A stretch of 64,000 bases of DNA, taken from contig NZ_AP028654.1 of assembly GCF_033097505.1 (NCBI RefSeq), forward strand, positions 16,001 to 80,000. Direction: 5' to 3'. Positions 28,057 to 37,227 of this stretch are shown here, in pieces. A program made the translations under genes and the position numbers. The notes beneath the pieces were generated by a model. It saw only the letters and a program-made list of their open reading frames with translations. It was not told the DNA's origin and made no database searches. Within the stretch, counting starts at the first letter, position 1. Each line of letters starts with the position of its first letter. This stretch comes from Helicovermis profundi. GTDB lineage: Bacteria > Bacillota > Clostridia > Peptostreptococcales > Acidaminobacteraceae.

Positions 28057-28734
28057 TTAACCAAGCTCCATTTCAAAATCATCCATATTGACAATAGTAA
28101 TATAATTTTTATCAACTTTAATAAGTCCTTCTTTTTCCATTTTTATAAGTTCTCTTGAAAGAGAAGGTCTTTGTACAGCCATATGTTCAGCCATATGTTT
28201 TCTAGAAAGCTTTACTTTAACTCTTAGTGAATTTTGATTTCTAGATTCAGAAATTAAATATGTACAAATTTTTTGTCTAATAGTATCAAGTGAAAGCATT
28301 TTTACTTTGCTGTTAAGAACAAATAATTTTGTAGATAATAAAAATAAGAAATTTTCAAGTACAACTGGGTGATGCATTAATAGATGAAGAATTTTATCTT
28401 TTTTAAGTAGTATTAGTTTGGAATTAGTAATGGAAACGATTGATATAGGATATTTATTATAACTAGAAAAAATAAGGGCTTCTCCAAATATATCGGATTC
28501 CTCCATTTGCATAACAGTTGAAATTTTTCCACTAGGAAAAATTGTTTGAAGTTCAACAGTACCTTCTAAAACTATTCCTAATGAATCACAGTCATCTCCC
28601 TCAAAAGCGATTATAGAACCTTTTTTATAAGTAATAGTTTTATTATCAATAAAACCCAATATATGATTAATATTGTCATCGGACAATTTTTTAAAAAGGT
28701 CGCAATTTTTTAGTGCATTAGAAACTTTATTCAT
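28057..28734 (-). CDS. Crp/Fnr family transcriptional regulator
   Basis: This regulator has 225 aa. An N-terminal cyclic-nucleotide-type beta-barrel (about 20-125) is followed by the long dimer helix and a C-terminal winged helix (about 150-215) with RKHMAEHMAVQRPSLSREL as the recognition segment. There is no Fnr-type cysteine cluster at the N-terminus. It is divergent from hcp, a position typical of HcpR-type regulators of nitrosative-stress genes. A perfect palindrome lies upstream of its start. Regulation of hcp is inference. Confidence 0.88.
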   Translation of the reverse strand: MNKVSNALKNCDLFKKLSDDNINHILGFIDNKTITYKKGSIIAFEGDDCDSLGIVLEGTVELQTIFPSGKISTVMQMEESDIFGEALIFSSYNKYPISIVSITNSKLILLKKDKILHLLMHHPVVLENFLFLLSTKLFVLNSKVKMLSLDTIRQKICTYLISESRNQNSLRVKVKLSRKHMAEHMAVQRPSLSRELIKMEKEGLIKVDKNYITIVNMDDFEMELG

Positions 28735-28758
28735 AAATTTCTCCTTTTATTTTTTTTA

Positions 28759-28772
28759 GTAACATATGTTAC
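28759..28772. promoter_or_regulatory. Perfect 14-bp palindrome upstream of the Crp/Fnr gene
   Basis: GTAACATATGTTAC is a perfect inverted repeat, 25 bp before the regulator's start codon in the crp-hcp intergenic region. Size and symmetry fit a Crp/Fnr dimer site. Autoregulation is inference. Confidence 0.55.
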
Positions 28773-28866
28773 ATCTTTATTTAAAATAAAGAATTATAAT
28801 AACATTGTGAAATAGATATTTAATTTTTCTGTTTACTTTACTTATAAGTTGGGTAATTAGCAAAAG

Positions 28867-28881
28867 ACGTGTATTTCACGT
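28867..28881. promoter_or_regulatory. Inverted repeat in the hcp promoter region
   Basis: ACGTG and CACGT are separated by TATTT. The site lies about 50 bp before the hcp start codon and next to an AT-rich -10-like stretch. It is a candidate regulator site. Confidence 0.4.
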
Positions 28882-28931
28882 TTAATTATAACATAATAAT
28901 ATTTTTTTAATAAGCTTAAGGAGGATTTATA

Positions 28932-30572
28932 ATGTCAATGTATTGTTTTCAGTGCCAAGAAACAATTGGTAACAAGGGATGTACAAAAGTAGGTGCTTGT
29001 GGAAAAACAAGTGATGTTGCTAATTTACAGGACTTACTAATATTTGTGCTTAGAGGACTGTCTGCTGTTAATTACAAAGCAAGAGAAAAAGAATTAAATT
29101 CTAAATTAGCAGATAAAGTTATTTTTGAAGGATTATTTAGTACTATAACAAATGCTAACTTTGATAAAGAAGTTTTTGTGAAAAAAATAAAGGAAGCTTT
29201 AAAATTAAGAGATGAAATAAAAGAATCTTTAGTAAAAAATGGACTTGAAGTTTCTAGTCATGATTCAGTTTCATGGTTCTCAGATGATGTTAATGAATTT
29301 GAAGAAAAAGCGAAAACTGTTGGTGTTCTTGCAACAGAAAATGAAGATATAAGATCACTTAGAGAATTAATAATTATTGGAGTAAAAGGAATGGCAGCAT
29401 ATGCAGAACATGCATTAAATCTTGGATATGCAGATGATGATTTAGAAAAATTTATGGAAGAAGCTTTAGTTGCTACAACTAAAGATTTAAGTGTTGATGA
29501 ACTTGTTGCATTAACTTTAAAAACTGGTGAATATGGTGTTAAAGCAATGGCACTTTTAGATACAGCTAATACAACTACTTATGGTAACCCAGAAATTACG
29601 GAAGTAAATATTGGTGTTAAGTCTAATCCTGGTATACTTATTTCAGGCCATGACTTAAAAGATATGGAAGAATTATTAGAGCAAACAAAAGGAACTGGAG
29701 TAGATGTTTATACTCATGGCGAAATGCTTCCTGCAAATTATTATCCAAAATTTAAGAAATATGATCATTTTGTAGGTAACTACGGAAATGCATGGTGGAA
29801 ACAAAAAGAAGAGTTTGAATCATTTAATGGACCAATTCTTTTTACTACAAACTGTATAGTTCCTCCTGTTGAATCTCATAAATCAAGAATATTTACAACT
29901 GGTTCTTCAGGATTCCCAGGATGCGTTCATATTGCTGATAGAGAAGAAGGTAAGCAAAAAGATTTTTCTGAAATTATTGAGCTTGCAAAAACGCTAAAAT
30001 CACCAGTAGAAATAGAAAAAGGAACAATAGTTGGAGGATTTGCTCATAATCAAGTGTTTGAATTAGCTGATAAAGTAGTAGATGCTGTTAAAAGCGGAGC
30101 TATTAAGAAATTCTTTGTAATGGCCGGTTGTGATGGAAGACATAAAAGTAGAAATTATTACACAGAATTTGCAGAAAAATTACCAAAAGATACTATTATA
30201 TTGACTGCAGGTTGTGCAAAATTCAGATATAATAAACTTAATTTAGGAGATATTGGTGGAATTCCTAGAGTTCTTGATGCTGGCCAATGTAATGATTCAT
30301 ATTCATTAGCAGTTATTGCTCTAAAACTTAAAGAAATCTTTGAATTGAATGATATTAATGAATTACCACTTGCTTATAATATAGCATGGTATGAGCAAAA
30401 AGCTGTTATCGTATTACTTGCTCTACTTAGCTTAGGTGTTAAAAATATTCACTTAGGACCAACACTTCCAGCTTTCCTTTCACCTAATGTTGCCAATGTA
30501 CTTATTGAAAACTTTGGTATTGCAGGTATTGGAGAAGTAGAAGATGATTTAAAATTATTTTTAGGTGAGTAG
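28932..30572 (+). CDS. hcp: Hydroxylamine reductase (hybrid cluster protein)
   Basis: Hcp carries a [4Fe-4S] cluster and a hybrid Fe-S-O cluster. It reduces hydroxylamine and nitric oxide and is induced by nitrosative stress. The protein has 546 aa. The N-terminal cluster cysteines lie in [20 protein letters not shown]. Hybrid-cluster ligands are seen in [43 protein letters not shown] and [18 protein letters not shown] precedes the ATG. It stands alone and divergent from a Crp/Fnr gene. Confidence 0.97.
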   Translation: MSMYCFQCQETIGNKGCTKVGACGKTSDVANLQDLLIFVLRGLSAVNYKAREKELNSKLADKVIFEGLFSTITNANFDKEVFVKKIKEALKLRDEIKESLVKNGLEVSSHDSVSWFSDDVNEFEEKAKTVGVLATENEDIRSLRELIIIGVKGMAAYAEHALNLGYADDDLEKFMEEALVATTKDLSVDELVALTLKTGEYGVKAMALLDTANTTTYGNPEITEVNIGVKSNPGILISGHDLKDMEELLEQTKGTGVDVYTHGEMLPANYYPKFKKYDHFVGNYGNAWWKQKEEFESFNGPILFTTNCIVPPVESHKSRIFTTGSSGFPGCVHIADREEGKQKDFSEIIELAKTLKSPVEIEKGTIVGGFAHNQVFELADKVVDAVKSGAIKKFFVMAGCDGRHKSRNYYTEFAEKLPKDTIILTAGCAKFRYNKLNLGDIGGIPRVLDAGQCNDSYSLAVIALKLKEIFELNDINELPLAYNIAWYEQKAVIVLLALLSLGVKNIHLGPTLPAFLSPNVANVLIENFGIAGIGEVEDDLKLFLGE

Positions 30573-30632
30573 TATTATAAATAAATTTATAAGGTTTTTA
30601 GTTTTCTAGAAATTATTAAAAAAGATAAAATA

Positions 30633-30683
30633 AAAAAGTCCACTACATTATGAATTAGATTTATAATGTAGTGGGCTTTTTTT
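30633..30683 (+). terminator. Terminator after hcp
   Basis: AAAAGTCCACTACATTAT and ATAATGTAGTGGGCTTTT form a long stem, ending in a T-run. Confidence 0.88.
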
Positions 30684-30788
30684 AAAACGTTTTAACCAAT
30701 CAATTTAGGGTATGTATGACTGAGAATAAAAATATAAATTTAACAAAATAGTTTGACAATTAACAGATAAAGTAGTAAGCTATTATCA

Positions 30789-30808
30789 TACCCCCTACCA
30801 AGGGGGAT
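30789..30808 (+). promoter_or_regulatory. GC-rich palindrome, candidate CstR/CsoR operator
   Basis: TACCCCCTACCAAGGGGGAT is a symmetric C-run/G-run site. Its reverse complement shares GGTAGGGGG with the site at 27304-27324. It overlaps or follows a -10-like TATCAT at 30784-30789. A candidate -35 (TTAACA, 30760-30765) lies 18 bp upstream of that. Repression by the CstR-like protein is inference. Confidence 0.6.
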
Positions 30809-30866
30809 GAACGTTGAACGATGTTTATTTTTTCACGAAGTGATTTTTAATATATAGGAGGTTATT

Positions 30867-33380
30867 ATGGCTAAAAAAGTACTTATAGTCGGTGGAGTTG
30901 CAGGCGGAGCTGGAACTGCAGCAAGACTTAGAAGAATGGATGAAACAGCTGAAATTATTATGTTTGAAAGAGGAGAATATATTTCTTTTGCTAACTGTGG
31001 ACTGCCATATTATATTGGCGAAACAATTGAAGAGAGAGATGCTCTCTTGGTTCAAACTCCAGAAGCAATGGAAGCTAGATTTAATATTGATGTAAGAGTC
31101 CAAAATGAAGTTTTATCTATTGATAAAGAAAATAAGATATTAGAAGTAAAAAATTTAAAAACAGATGTAACATATAAAGAAAGTTATGATGTATTGGTTC
31201 TTTCACCTGGTTCAACACCACTTAAGCCACCAATTCCTGGAATAAATGCAAGCAATATATTTACACTTTGGAATATTCCAGATACAGATATAATAAAAGA
31301 ATATGTTGACAGAAAAAAGCCTAAAAAAGCTGTAGTAATTGGCGGTGGATTTATTGGAATTGAAATGGCTGAAAATTTACATGATAGAGGCATTGAAGTT
31401 TCAGTAGTTGAGATGGTAAACCAAGTTATGGCTCCTATTGATTTTGAAATGGCTGAAATTGTTCATAATCATTTAAGACAAAAAGGAATTAATTTGATTC
31501 TTGGAGATGGGGTAAAACAATTTACAAATGAAAAAGGCTTAACTGCAGTAGAACTTCAAAGTGGACTTAAACTTGATACAGATATGGTTATGCTTTCTAT
31601 TGGAGTAAGACCACAAAGTAATCTTGCAAAAGAAGCTGGACTTGAATTAAATCAAAGAGGCGGAATTGTTGTTGATGAATATTTAAAAACATCTGATGAA
31701 AATATTTTTGCACTTGGAGACGTAATAGAAGTAATTGATTTTGTAAATGGCGGAAAAGCTATGATTCCTCTTGCTGGACCTGCAAATAAACAAGGAAGAA
31801 TTGTTGCTAACAATATTTCAGGAGAAATGGAAAAATATAAAGGAACTCAGGGAACTTCTATAGCAAAAGTATTTGATTTAACAGTTGCAAATACAGGTGT
31901 AAATGAAAAAAACTTAATTAGAATGGGCAAAAAAATTAGAGAAGATTATGACGTTGTAATACTTCATTTAAAATCTCATGCAGGCTACTATCCAGGTGCT
32001 ATACCACTTACATTAAAACTTGTGTTTGCAATGGATGGAAAAGTTCTTGGTGCACAAATAGTTGGATATGATGGAGTAGATAAGAGAATTGACGTTATAG
32101 CTACAGCAATAAGATTTAATGCTACTGTTGATGATTTGAAAGAGCTTGAATTAGCATATGCTCCTCCATATTCTTCTGCAAAAGATCCAGTTAATATGGC
32201 TGGCTTTACTGCAAATAATATGTTAACTAAGAAATTTAAGTCTATTAATTATAATGAATTAGAAGATATAGATTTTGATAAAGATATTATTCTTGACGTT
32301 AGAGAAGATATTGAAAGAGAACTTGGTTTTATTAAAGGTTCAATTAATATTTCGGTAGATGAATTAAGAAATAGATATAAAGAATTAGACAAGAGCAAAA
32401 GAATAATAACATATTGTGCAATTGGACTTAGGGGATATATTGCAGCAAGGATTCTTGAAAATTTAGGTTTTGAGAACGTTTGGAATTTAAGCGGTGGATA
32501 TTCTACTTATGCAAGCGTATATTGTCATGATGAAGATAGTGAGTATTGTGAAAACGTCTCATGTGAAGAGGGATATTGTCCAGATACAGATTTTTCAGAA
32601 ACTGGAGATGTTGAAAATAAAAAAACTGTAAGGACAGGTGAAGTAGTTAAACTTAATGCTTGTGGACTATCATGCCCTGGACCTATAATGAAAGTATATA
32701 AAGCAATAGAAGCTATGAATGATGGTGATGTATTAGACGTAAAAGCAAGTGACCCTGGATTTGCAAATGATATTGCCACATGGACTAGAAGGACAGGAAA
32801 TACTCTACTAAGTTCAGGCAAAGAGGACAAGAACTATATTGCTTCTATTATGAAAGGAATTGAAGGAAGGGTAGAAAAAGAACCAGTAAAAACACAAATA
32901 GTGAATCCAAATGATGGAAAAACTATGGTAGTCTTTAGTGGAGATTTAGATAAAGCATTAGCTTCACTTATAATTGCAAATGGTGCAGCTTCAATGGGTA
33001 GGGAAGTAACAATGTTCTTTACATTCTGGGGGCTTAATATCCTTAGAAAAAATAATAAAGTATCAGTAAAAAAAGATCTTGTATCGTCAATGTTTGGAGC
33101 AATGATGCCAAGAGGAACAAAAAAATTAAAACTTTCTAAGATGAGTATGCTTGGTATGGGCGGAAAAATGATTAGAAAAGTTATGAAAAATAAAAATATA
33201 GATTCTTTAGAAGAATTATTACAAAGTGCACTTGATAATGGTGTAAAAATGATTGCTTGTAATATGTCAATGGATATAATGGGAATAACAGAAGAAGAAC
33301 TAATAGATGGAATAGACTTAGGTGGAGTAGCAACATACCTAGGAGCAGCAGAAGAATCAAATGTAAATTTATTTATATAA
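30867..33380 (+). CDS. CoA-disulfide reductase/rhodanese/TusA/DsrE four-domain fusion
   Basis: This 837-aa protein joins four sulfur-handling modules. Residues about 1-445 are an FAD-NAD(P)H CoA-disulfide reductase (GGVAGGAGTAARLRR, active cysteine C44 in FANCGLPYYIGE). About 455-560 is a rhodanese domain with C517 in YCAIGLRG. A linker at about 555-575 holds four or five cysteines. About 595-665 is TusA-like with C603 in CGLSCPGP. The rest is a DsrE/DsrF-like domain with C798. Such chains pass persulfide sulfur between cysteines and detoxify or use polysulfide. AGGAGG precedes the ATG. The GC palindrome upstream suggests persulfide-responsive control. Locus III repeats begin at the stop. Confidence 0.93.
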   Translation: MAKKVLIVGGVAGGAGTAARLRRMDETAEIIMFERGEYISFANCGLPYYIGETIEERDALLVQTPEAMEARFNIDVRVQNEVLSIDKENKILEVKNLKTDVTYKESYDVLVLSPGSTPLKPPIPGINASNIFTLWNIPDTDIIKEYVDRKKPKKAVVIGGGFIGIEMAENLHDRGIEVSVVEMVNQVMAPIDFEMAEIVHNHLRQKGINLILGDGVKQFTNEKGLTAVELQSGLKLDTDMVMLSIGVRPQSNLAKEAGLELNQRGGIVVDEYLKTSDENIFALGDVIEVIDFVNGGKAMIPLAGPANKQGRIVANNISGEMEKYKGTQGTSIAKVFDLTVANTGVNEKNLIRMGKKIREDYDVVILHLKSHAGYYPGAIPLTLKLVFAMDGKVLGAQIVGYDGVDKRIDVIATAIRFNATVDDLKELELAYAPPYSSAKDPVNMAGFTANNMLTKKFKSINYNELEDIDFDKDIILDVREDIERELGFIKGSINISVDELRNRYKELDKSKRIITYCAIGLRGYIAARILENLGFENVWNLSGGYSTYASVYCHDEDSEYCENVSCEEGYCPDTDFSETGDVENKKTVRTGEVVKLNACGLSCPGPIMKVYKAIEAMNDGDVLDVKASDPGFANDIATWTRRTGNTLLSSGKEDKNYIASIMKGIEGRVEKEPVKTQIVNPNDGKTMVVFSGDLDKALASLIIANGAASMGREVTMFFTFWGLNILRKNNKVSVKKDLVSSMFGAMMPRGTKKLKLSKMSMLGMGGKMIRKVMKNKNIDSLEELLQSALDNGVKMIACNMSMDIMGITEEELIDGIDLGGVATYLGAAEESNVNLFI

Positions 33381-33386
33381 CATAAA

Positions 33387-33817
33387 GCGGTGCAAAAAAA
33401 GTGACAAACATTATCGATCAAGCTAGCTTGAAAGAGAGAATGTTTGTCACTTTTTTTATAGGGACTGAAAGTCCCATACTTAGCGAATAGCACGAAGTGC
33501 GTTAAGCGCGCAGCGCGAATTCGCAAGTATAGGCACCGCAAAACTAGATAGAAAATATTATAGATTACTTGCTCACAAAATCGAATTCGTTTTACTTTTT
33601 TCATTGGGAATTTATGACCAATACAAGGCGAATGGAAGCAAACGAAGTTTGTGAGTTCGCCGGTAGCACCGCTATAAATTGAAAGCGAAAGTCCCATACT
33701 TAGCGAATAGCACGAAGTGCGTTAAGCGAATAGCGCGAGTTCGCAAGTATAGCACCGTAAAACCATGAAAGACAAACATTATTGATCAAGCTAGCTTGAA
33801 AGAGAGAATGTTTGCTA
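33387..33817 (+). repeat. Structured repeat, locus III (one full and two or more partial units)
   Basis: Unit 1 (33387-33539) has the closing stem GCGGTGC/GCACCGC. Hairpin A is AAAGTGACAAACATT with AATGTTTGTCACTTT. Hairpin B is GGGAC-TGAAA-GTCCC. Hairpin C is ATACTTAGCGAAT with ATTCGCAAGTAT plus inner GCAC/GTGC and GCGC/GCGC stems. Unit 2 (about 33540-33672) has a different hairpin B (ATTGG/CCAAT) and a GGCGAA/TTCGCC hairpin C like locus I. A third unit (about 33673-33757) lacks hairpin A. A loose hairpin A copy ends at about 33817. The array separates two convergent operons. Confidence 0.82.
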
Positions 33818-34468
33818 CTAAATAATATCAGTATTCCTTGTAAATATATTAAATTCATTTCCAATATCTAAAACAAATTCATCGCTATATGCCTTAAGAG
33901 TATCATCATTTATTTTTCGATATTGCTGAAGATAGTAAGGTGAATTATTAGTATATTTAAGTATTTCTTTTATATCATTTTTACTAACACTTGGGTAAAA
34001 TGTTGTTCTAAATTCATGATTTTTAAAAGATTGTATAAGCTTAATACTATTTTTAATAGAATCAAAAGATTTTCCGCAAAGCTCATTATATTTGTCTGGT
34101 GATGTTTTAATATCCATAGCTATATAGTCTACAAGTTTGTTATCTATTAAATCCTTTAATATTTTTGGATTTGTTCCGTTTGTATCTAGTTTGATTTTGT
34201 AACCCATTTCTTTAATTGCAAAACAAAAACCGTATAAATCACTTTGAAGAGTTGGCTCACCACCGCTAATAGTTACAGCATCAATAAGATTTTTTCTTTT
34301 AATAAGTAAATCGAAGATTATTTTTTCGTTAATTAGTTCAAATTTAGTTTCAAGATTTTTATTGTGACAATAAGGACAATTCATGTTACAGCCCTTTGTA
34401 AAAATAACTAAACTAATATTTCCCGGGTAATCTATAAATGAAGTTCCTAAAAAAGATGCAATATTCAT
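33818..34468 (-). CDS. nrdG: Anaerobic ribonucleotide reductase activating protein NrdG
   Basis: This radical-SAM enzyme installs the glycyl radical on NrdD. It has 216 aa. The CxxxCxxC cluster motif is CNMNCPYC in FTKGCNMNCPYCHNKN, followed by SGGEPTLQ. Length and the YPGNISLVIF start fit the NrdG2 type found in clostridia. AGGAGGTG precedes the ATG, 11 bases after the nrdD stop. The two genes form one operon controlled by the cobalamin riboswitch upstream of nrdD. Confidence 0.94.
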   Translation of the reverse strand: MNIASFLGTSFIDYPGNISLVIFTKGCNMNCPYCHNKNLETKFELINEKIIFDLLIKRKNLIDAVTISGGEPTLQSDLYGFCFAIKEMGYKIKLDTNGTNPKILKDLIDNKLVDYIAMDIKTSPDKYNELCGKSFDSIKNSIKLIQSFKNHEFRTTFYPSVSKNDIKEILKYTNNSPYYLQQYRKINDDTLKAYSDEFVLDIGNEFNIFTRNTDII

Positions 34469-34479
34469 TTTTTCACCTC

Positions 34480-36333
34480 CTATAGAACTTTTTCTATATT
34501 GAACTTGATTCTTTCTTCAAATTCGAGTACCTTGCCGTTATTATAGCTTTGAATAGGTCTATAATAACCAACAACTCTACTGTAAACATCAAGTTTTTCT
34601 CCACACTTAGGACATTCTAAGATTTCACCTTTAAAGTAACCATGATGTTTACAATGAGAAAATGTTGGTGTATATGAAAGGTAGGGGAGTTCATAGTTAG
34701 AAAATATTTTTTTTATTAAATTAGATATAACGCTTCCATCTTCAATTTTATCTGCAGTATAAAGATGAAGTACAGTTCCGCCTGTATATCTAGATTGAAG
34801 TTCATCTTGAAGATCAAGGGTATCAAATATATCTGAAGAATAATCTACCGAAAGTTGACTTGAATTTGTATAGTAAGGTGTCTTGTCATTTCCCCTAGTA
34901 ATAATATCTTTATACATTTTTTTATCTTTAAGAGCTAATCTATAAGCAGTGGATTCGGCGGGAGTTGCTTCTAAATTGTACATATTTCCAGTTTTTTCTT
35001 GAACATCACTCAAATAATCTCTTAAATAATCCATAATTTCAATGGCAAATTTTTGTCCTTTTTCAGATGATAAATCTTTATTTATAAAGTTTAATACAGC
35101 TTCGTTCATGCCAACTAACCCAATTGTTGAAAAATGATTAGACCAGTATGAATTATTTGCAAATTTTATATTTCTAAGATATTGTCGGCAGTAAGGATAA
35201 AGCCCTTGATTAGTCCATCTTTCAATGTATTTTCTTTTAAGTTCAAGTGATTTAATTGCAATTTCAAGAGCTGAATTTAGCATTTTAAAAAACTGCTCTT
35301 CTGTTCTAGCTTTATAGCCTATGCGTGGAAGATTTAATGTTACAACGCCAATACTTCCTGTAAGAGGATTAGATCCAAATAATCCACCGCCCCTTTTTCT
35401 AAGTTCTCTATTATCAAGCCTTAATCTACAACACATACTTCTAGCATCTTCAGGAGAAAGATCGGAATTAACAAAATTTGCAAAATAAGGGATGCCAAAC
35501 TTTACTGTAACATCCATCCAAAGTTTAACTACAGCACTTTCCCATGGAAATAATTCATCAACGTTTAATGTTGGAATAGGAAATGTAAAAATCCTACCTT
35601 CGCTGTCACCTTCTATCATAGCTTCTATAAATGCTTTGTTTATCATATCCATTTCATTTTGAAATTCTCCTAAAGTTTTATCAGTAGGTTTTCCGCCAAT
35701 AACAACTGGAAGATATTTCATATTATTTGGACAAGAAAGGTCAAAAGTTAAATTTGAAAATGGACTCTGGCCACCAATTCTCATAGGCATATTAATTTCA
35801 AATATAAAAGATTTTATTATTCTTTTTAATTCATTAAACTCCAAATTATCATAGTATACAAAAGGAGCAAGATAAGTATCAAATGATGAAAAAGCTTGTG
35901 CGCCTGCATTTTCAAGTTGTGTTGCAAAAATACTATTTGCGAGTTGTCCTAGTAAAGTTGATAAATGTTTTGCTGGTGCGCTAGAATGCTTAGGTCCAAC
36001 AAGACCTTCCATAATTAGTTGACCTAAATCCCAACCAGAGCAATAAGGCCCTAAGAAACCCATATCATGAATATGAATTTCACCACTCTTATGTGCATTT
36101 GAAATTTCGATAGGATATATTTCATTCAACCAATAGAGTTTAATAAATTCTTCTCTAGTATAGTTATATAAAGCCATTACAGATTTTTCTGAACTATTTG
36201 CATTTTCTTTTATCTGCCAATCTTTTTCTTCTAAATAATCATTCATAAGATCAATAGTAGCACTAATTAAAGAGTTTTTCTTTTCCTTAAATTCGTTAAT
36301 TTTTCCATTTCTTTTTCTTACACGCATAATCAT
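34480..36333 (-). CDS. nrdD: Anaerobic (class III) ribonucleoside-triphosphate reductase NrdD
   Basis: NrdD reduces ribonucleotides to deoxyribonucleotides without oxygen, using a glycyl radical. The ATG at 36333 behind GGGAGTGAT gives 617 aa. The frame extends to 36549, but that part is the riboswitch read as protein. An ATP-cone-like N-terminus (MIMRVRKRNGKINEF) is followed by the catalytic barrel (HIHDMGFLGPYCSGWDLG, then CCRLRLDNREL). A C-terminal zinc site (CKHHGYF and CPKCGE) leads to the radical glycine at about 589 in RVVGYYRP. A B12 riboswitch controls it. Confidence 0.95.
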   Translation of the reverse strand: MIMRVRKRNGKINEFKEKKNSLISATIDLMNDYLEEKDWQIKENANSSEKSVMALYNYTREEFIKLYWLNEIYPIEISNAHKSGEIHIHDMGFLGPYCSGWDLGQLIMEGLVGPKHSSAPAKHLSTLLGQLANSIFATQLENAGAQAFSSFDTYLAPFVYYDNLEFNELKRIIKSFIFEINMPMRIGGQSPFSNLTFDLSCPNNMKYLPVVIGGKPTDKTLGEFQNEMDMINKAFIEAMIEGDSEGRIFTFPIPTLNVDELFPWESAVVKLWMDVTVKFGIPYFANFVNSDLSPEDARSMCCRLRLDNRELRKRGGGLFGSNPLTGSIGVVTLNLPRIGYKARTEEQFFKMLNSALEIAIKSLELKRKYIERWTNQGLYPYCRQYLRNIKFANNSYWSNHFSTIGLVGMNEAVLNFINKDLSSEKGQKFAIEIMDYLRDYLSDVQEKTGNMYNLEATPAESTAYRLALKDKKMYKDIITRGNDKTPYYTNSSQLSVDYSSDIFDTLDLQDELQSRYTGGTVLHLYTADKIEDGSVISNLIKKIFSNYELPYLSYTPTFSHCKHHGYFKGEILECPKCGEKLDVYSRVVGYYRPIQSYNNGKVLEFEERIKFNIEKVL

Positions 36334-36378
36334 ATAATCACTCCCAAAATAATAATAATAGATGGGTGAAAACTCATG

Positions 36379-36412
36379 AAAAAAACCTATCTTCAAAAAC
36401 AAAAAGATAGGC
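36379..36412 (-). terminator. Riboswitch-controlled terminator before nrdD
   Basis: On the minus strand CCTATCTT and GAAGATAGG form a stem followed by TTTTTT (plus coordinates 36380-36385 as A). It lies between the cobalamin aptamer and the nrdD start, so it is the probable expression platform. Confidence 0.75.
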
Positions 36413-36459
36413 AATAAAAACTTAAAACATGATACTTCCCACCGAAGTTTATGACAAAA

Positions 36460-36622
36460 AGTTATAGGCAGGTCTCCTGACTTATGAATCACTTTACTAA
36501 TCTTTCCTTCCCGTAAAAAAACAGTGGTATATAAGATTTTCATCATCAATTACAGTAGCGGGGGCTGTAGAGGAATATCACCTCTTTCCCTATTATCTCT
36601 TAATAAGAGCACCTAGAACACA
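36460..36622 (-). promoter_or_regulatory. Cobalamin (B12) riboswitch upstream of nrdD
   Basis: Read on the minus strand it shows TAGGTGCTC, GGGAAAGAGGTG, CCCCCGCTACTGTAA, a CCACTG-like segment, GGGAAGG and AGTCAGGAGACCTGCC, the conserved parts of cobalamin aptamers in order. It would turn off the class III reductase when B12 is plentiful, favouring a B12-dependent class II enzyme elsewhere. That last point is inference. Confidence 0.92.
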
Positions 36623-36769
36623 ATATGTTGTTGTTTCTAGTTTATCATACACAATATATGCTTTCAAGATAATTATTACTTTGTAGAAAATATATTTATA
36701 TTTTAGATTTTTAAGGAGTATGGTATTATTATATAGAGATGATATCAAGAGAGTAGAGAGAGGTAAAAA

Positions 36770-37036
36770 ATGAGCAAAGATAATAAAAAATTAATAAATA
36801 GGCTTAAGACGATTAAAGGTCATATCGCTGGTGTTGAGAGAATGGTAGAAGAAGGAAAAACATGTGATGAAGTTCTTATACAAATTGCTGCAATAAAGTC
36901 TTCAATAAATAAAGTTGGACTTCTTATAATGGAAGAAAACGCACTTGAGTGTCTTCATTCAGTTGAAGAAGGAGAAATGGTAAGTAAAGAAAAAGTTGAA
37001 GAAGTAATTAAAACATTCATTAAATATTCAAAATAA
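36770..37036 (+). CDS. CsoR/CstR family repressor (persulfide-sensor type)
   Basis: This all-helical DNA-binding repressor of the CsoR/RcnR/FrmR/CstR family has 88 aa. Copper-sensing CsoR uses Cys-His-Cys. Here the positions are C32, N57 and C61, with the spacing of 25 and 4 kept but His replaced by Asn. Two cysteines 29 apart are the CstR arrangement that forms persulfide cross-links. GAGAGAGG precedes the ATG. It lies 3.4 kb from the sulfurtransferase fusion and is transcribed alone. The sensing of reactive sulfur and the control of sites at 27304 and 30789 are inference. Confidence 0.85.
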   Translation: MSKDNKKLINRLKTIKGHIAGVERMVEEGKTCDEVLIQIAAIKSSINKVGLLIMEENALECLHSVEEGEMVSKEKVEEVIKTFIKYSK

Positions 37037-37194
37037 AATTGAAAGTTACTGGGGGAATCTTTATTTTTCAGTAGCTTGTTTTTTTATAGATTTAATATTA
37101 ATTAACTTAGTAAAAAAAACAAAAAGAACTGATATAGTTGTTTGAATCTTATTTTTTGGGATAAATGTATTTAATAGATTGTATTATAAATTCG

Positions 37195-37223
37195 TTGACA
37201 CTCAAAAAAAATTGTGCTATTAT
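37195..37223 (+). promoter_or_regulatory. Promoter of the rubredoxin-perR operon
   Basis: TTGACA at 37195-37200 and TATTAT at 37218-37223 are 17 bp apart. Confidence 0.7.
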
Positions 37224-37227
37224 TAAC

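Noticed and set aside
32834-33697. Minus-strand frame of 287 aa opposite the sulfurtransferase fusion and locus III
   Set aside because: It is antisense to a well-supported gene and runs across hairpin repeats with no start signal.
36334-36549. N-terminal extension of nrdD to 36549
   Set aside because: This stretch is the riboswitch and its terminator; the proper ribosome-binding site and family start lie at 36333.
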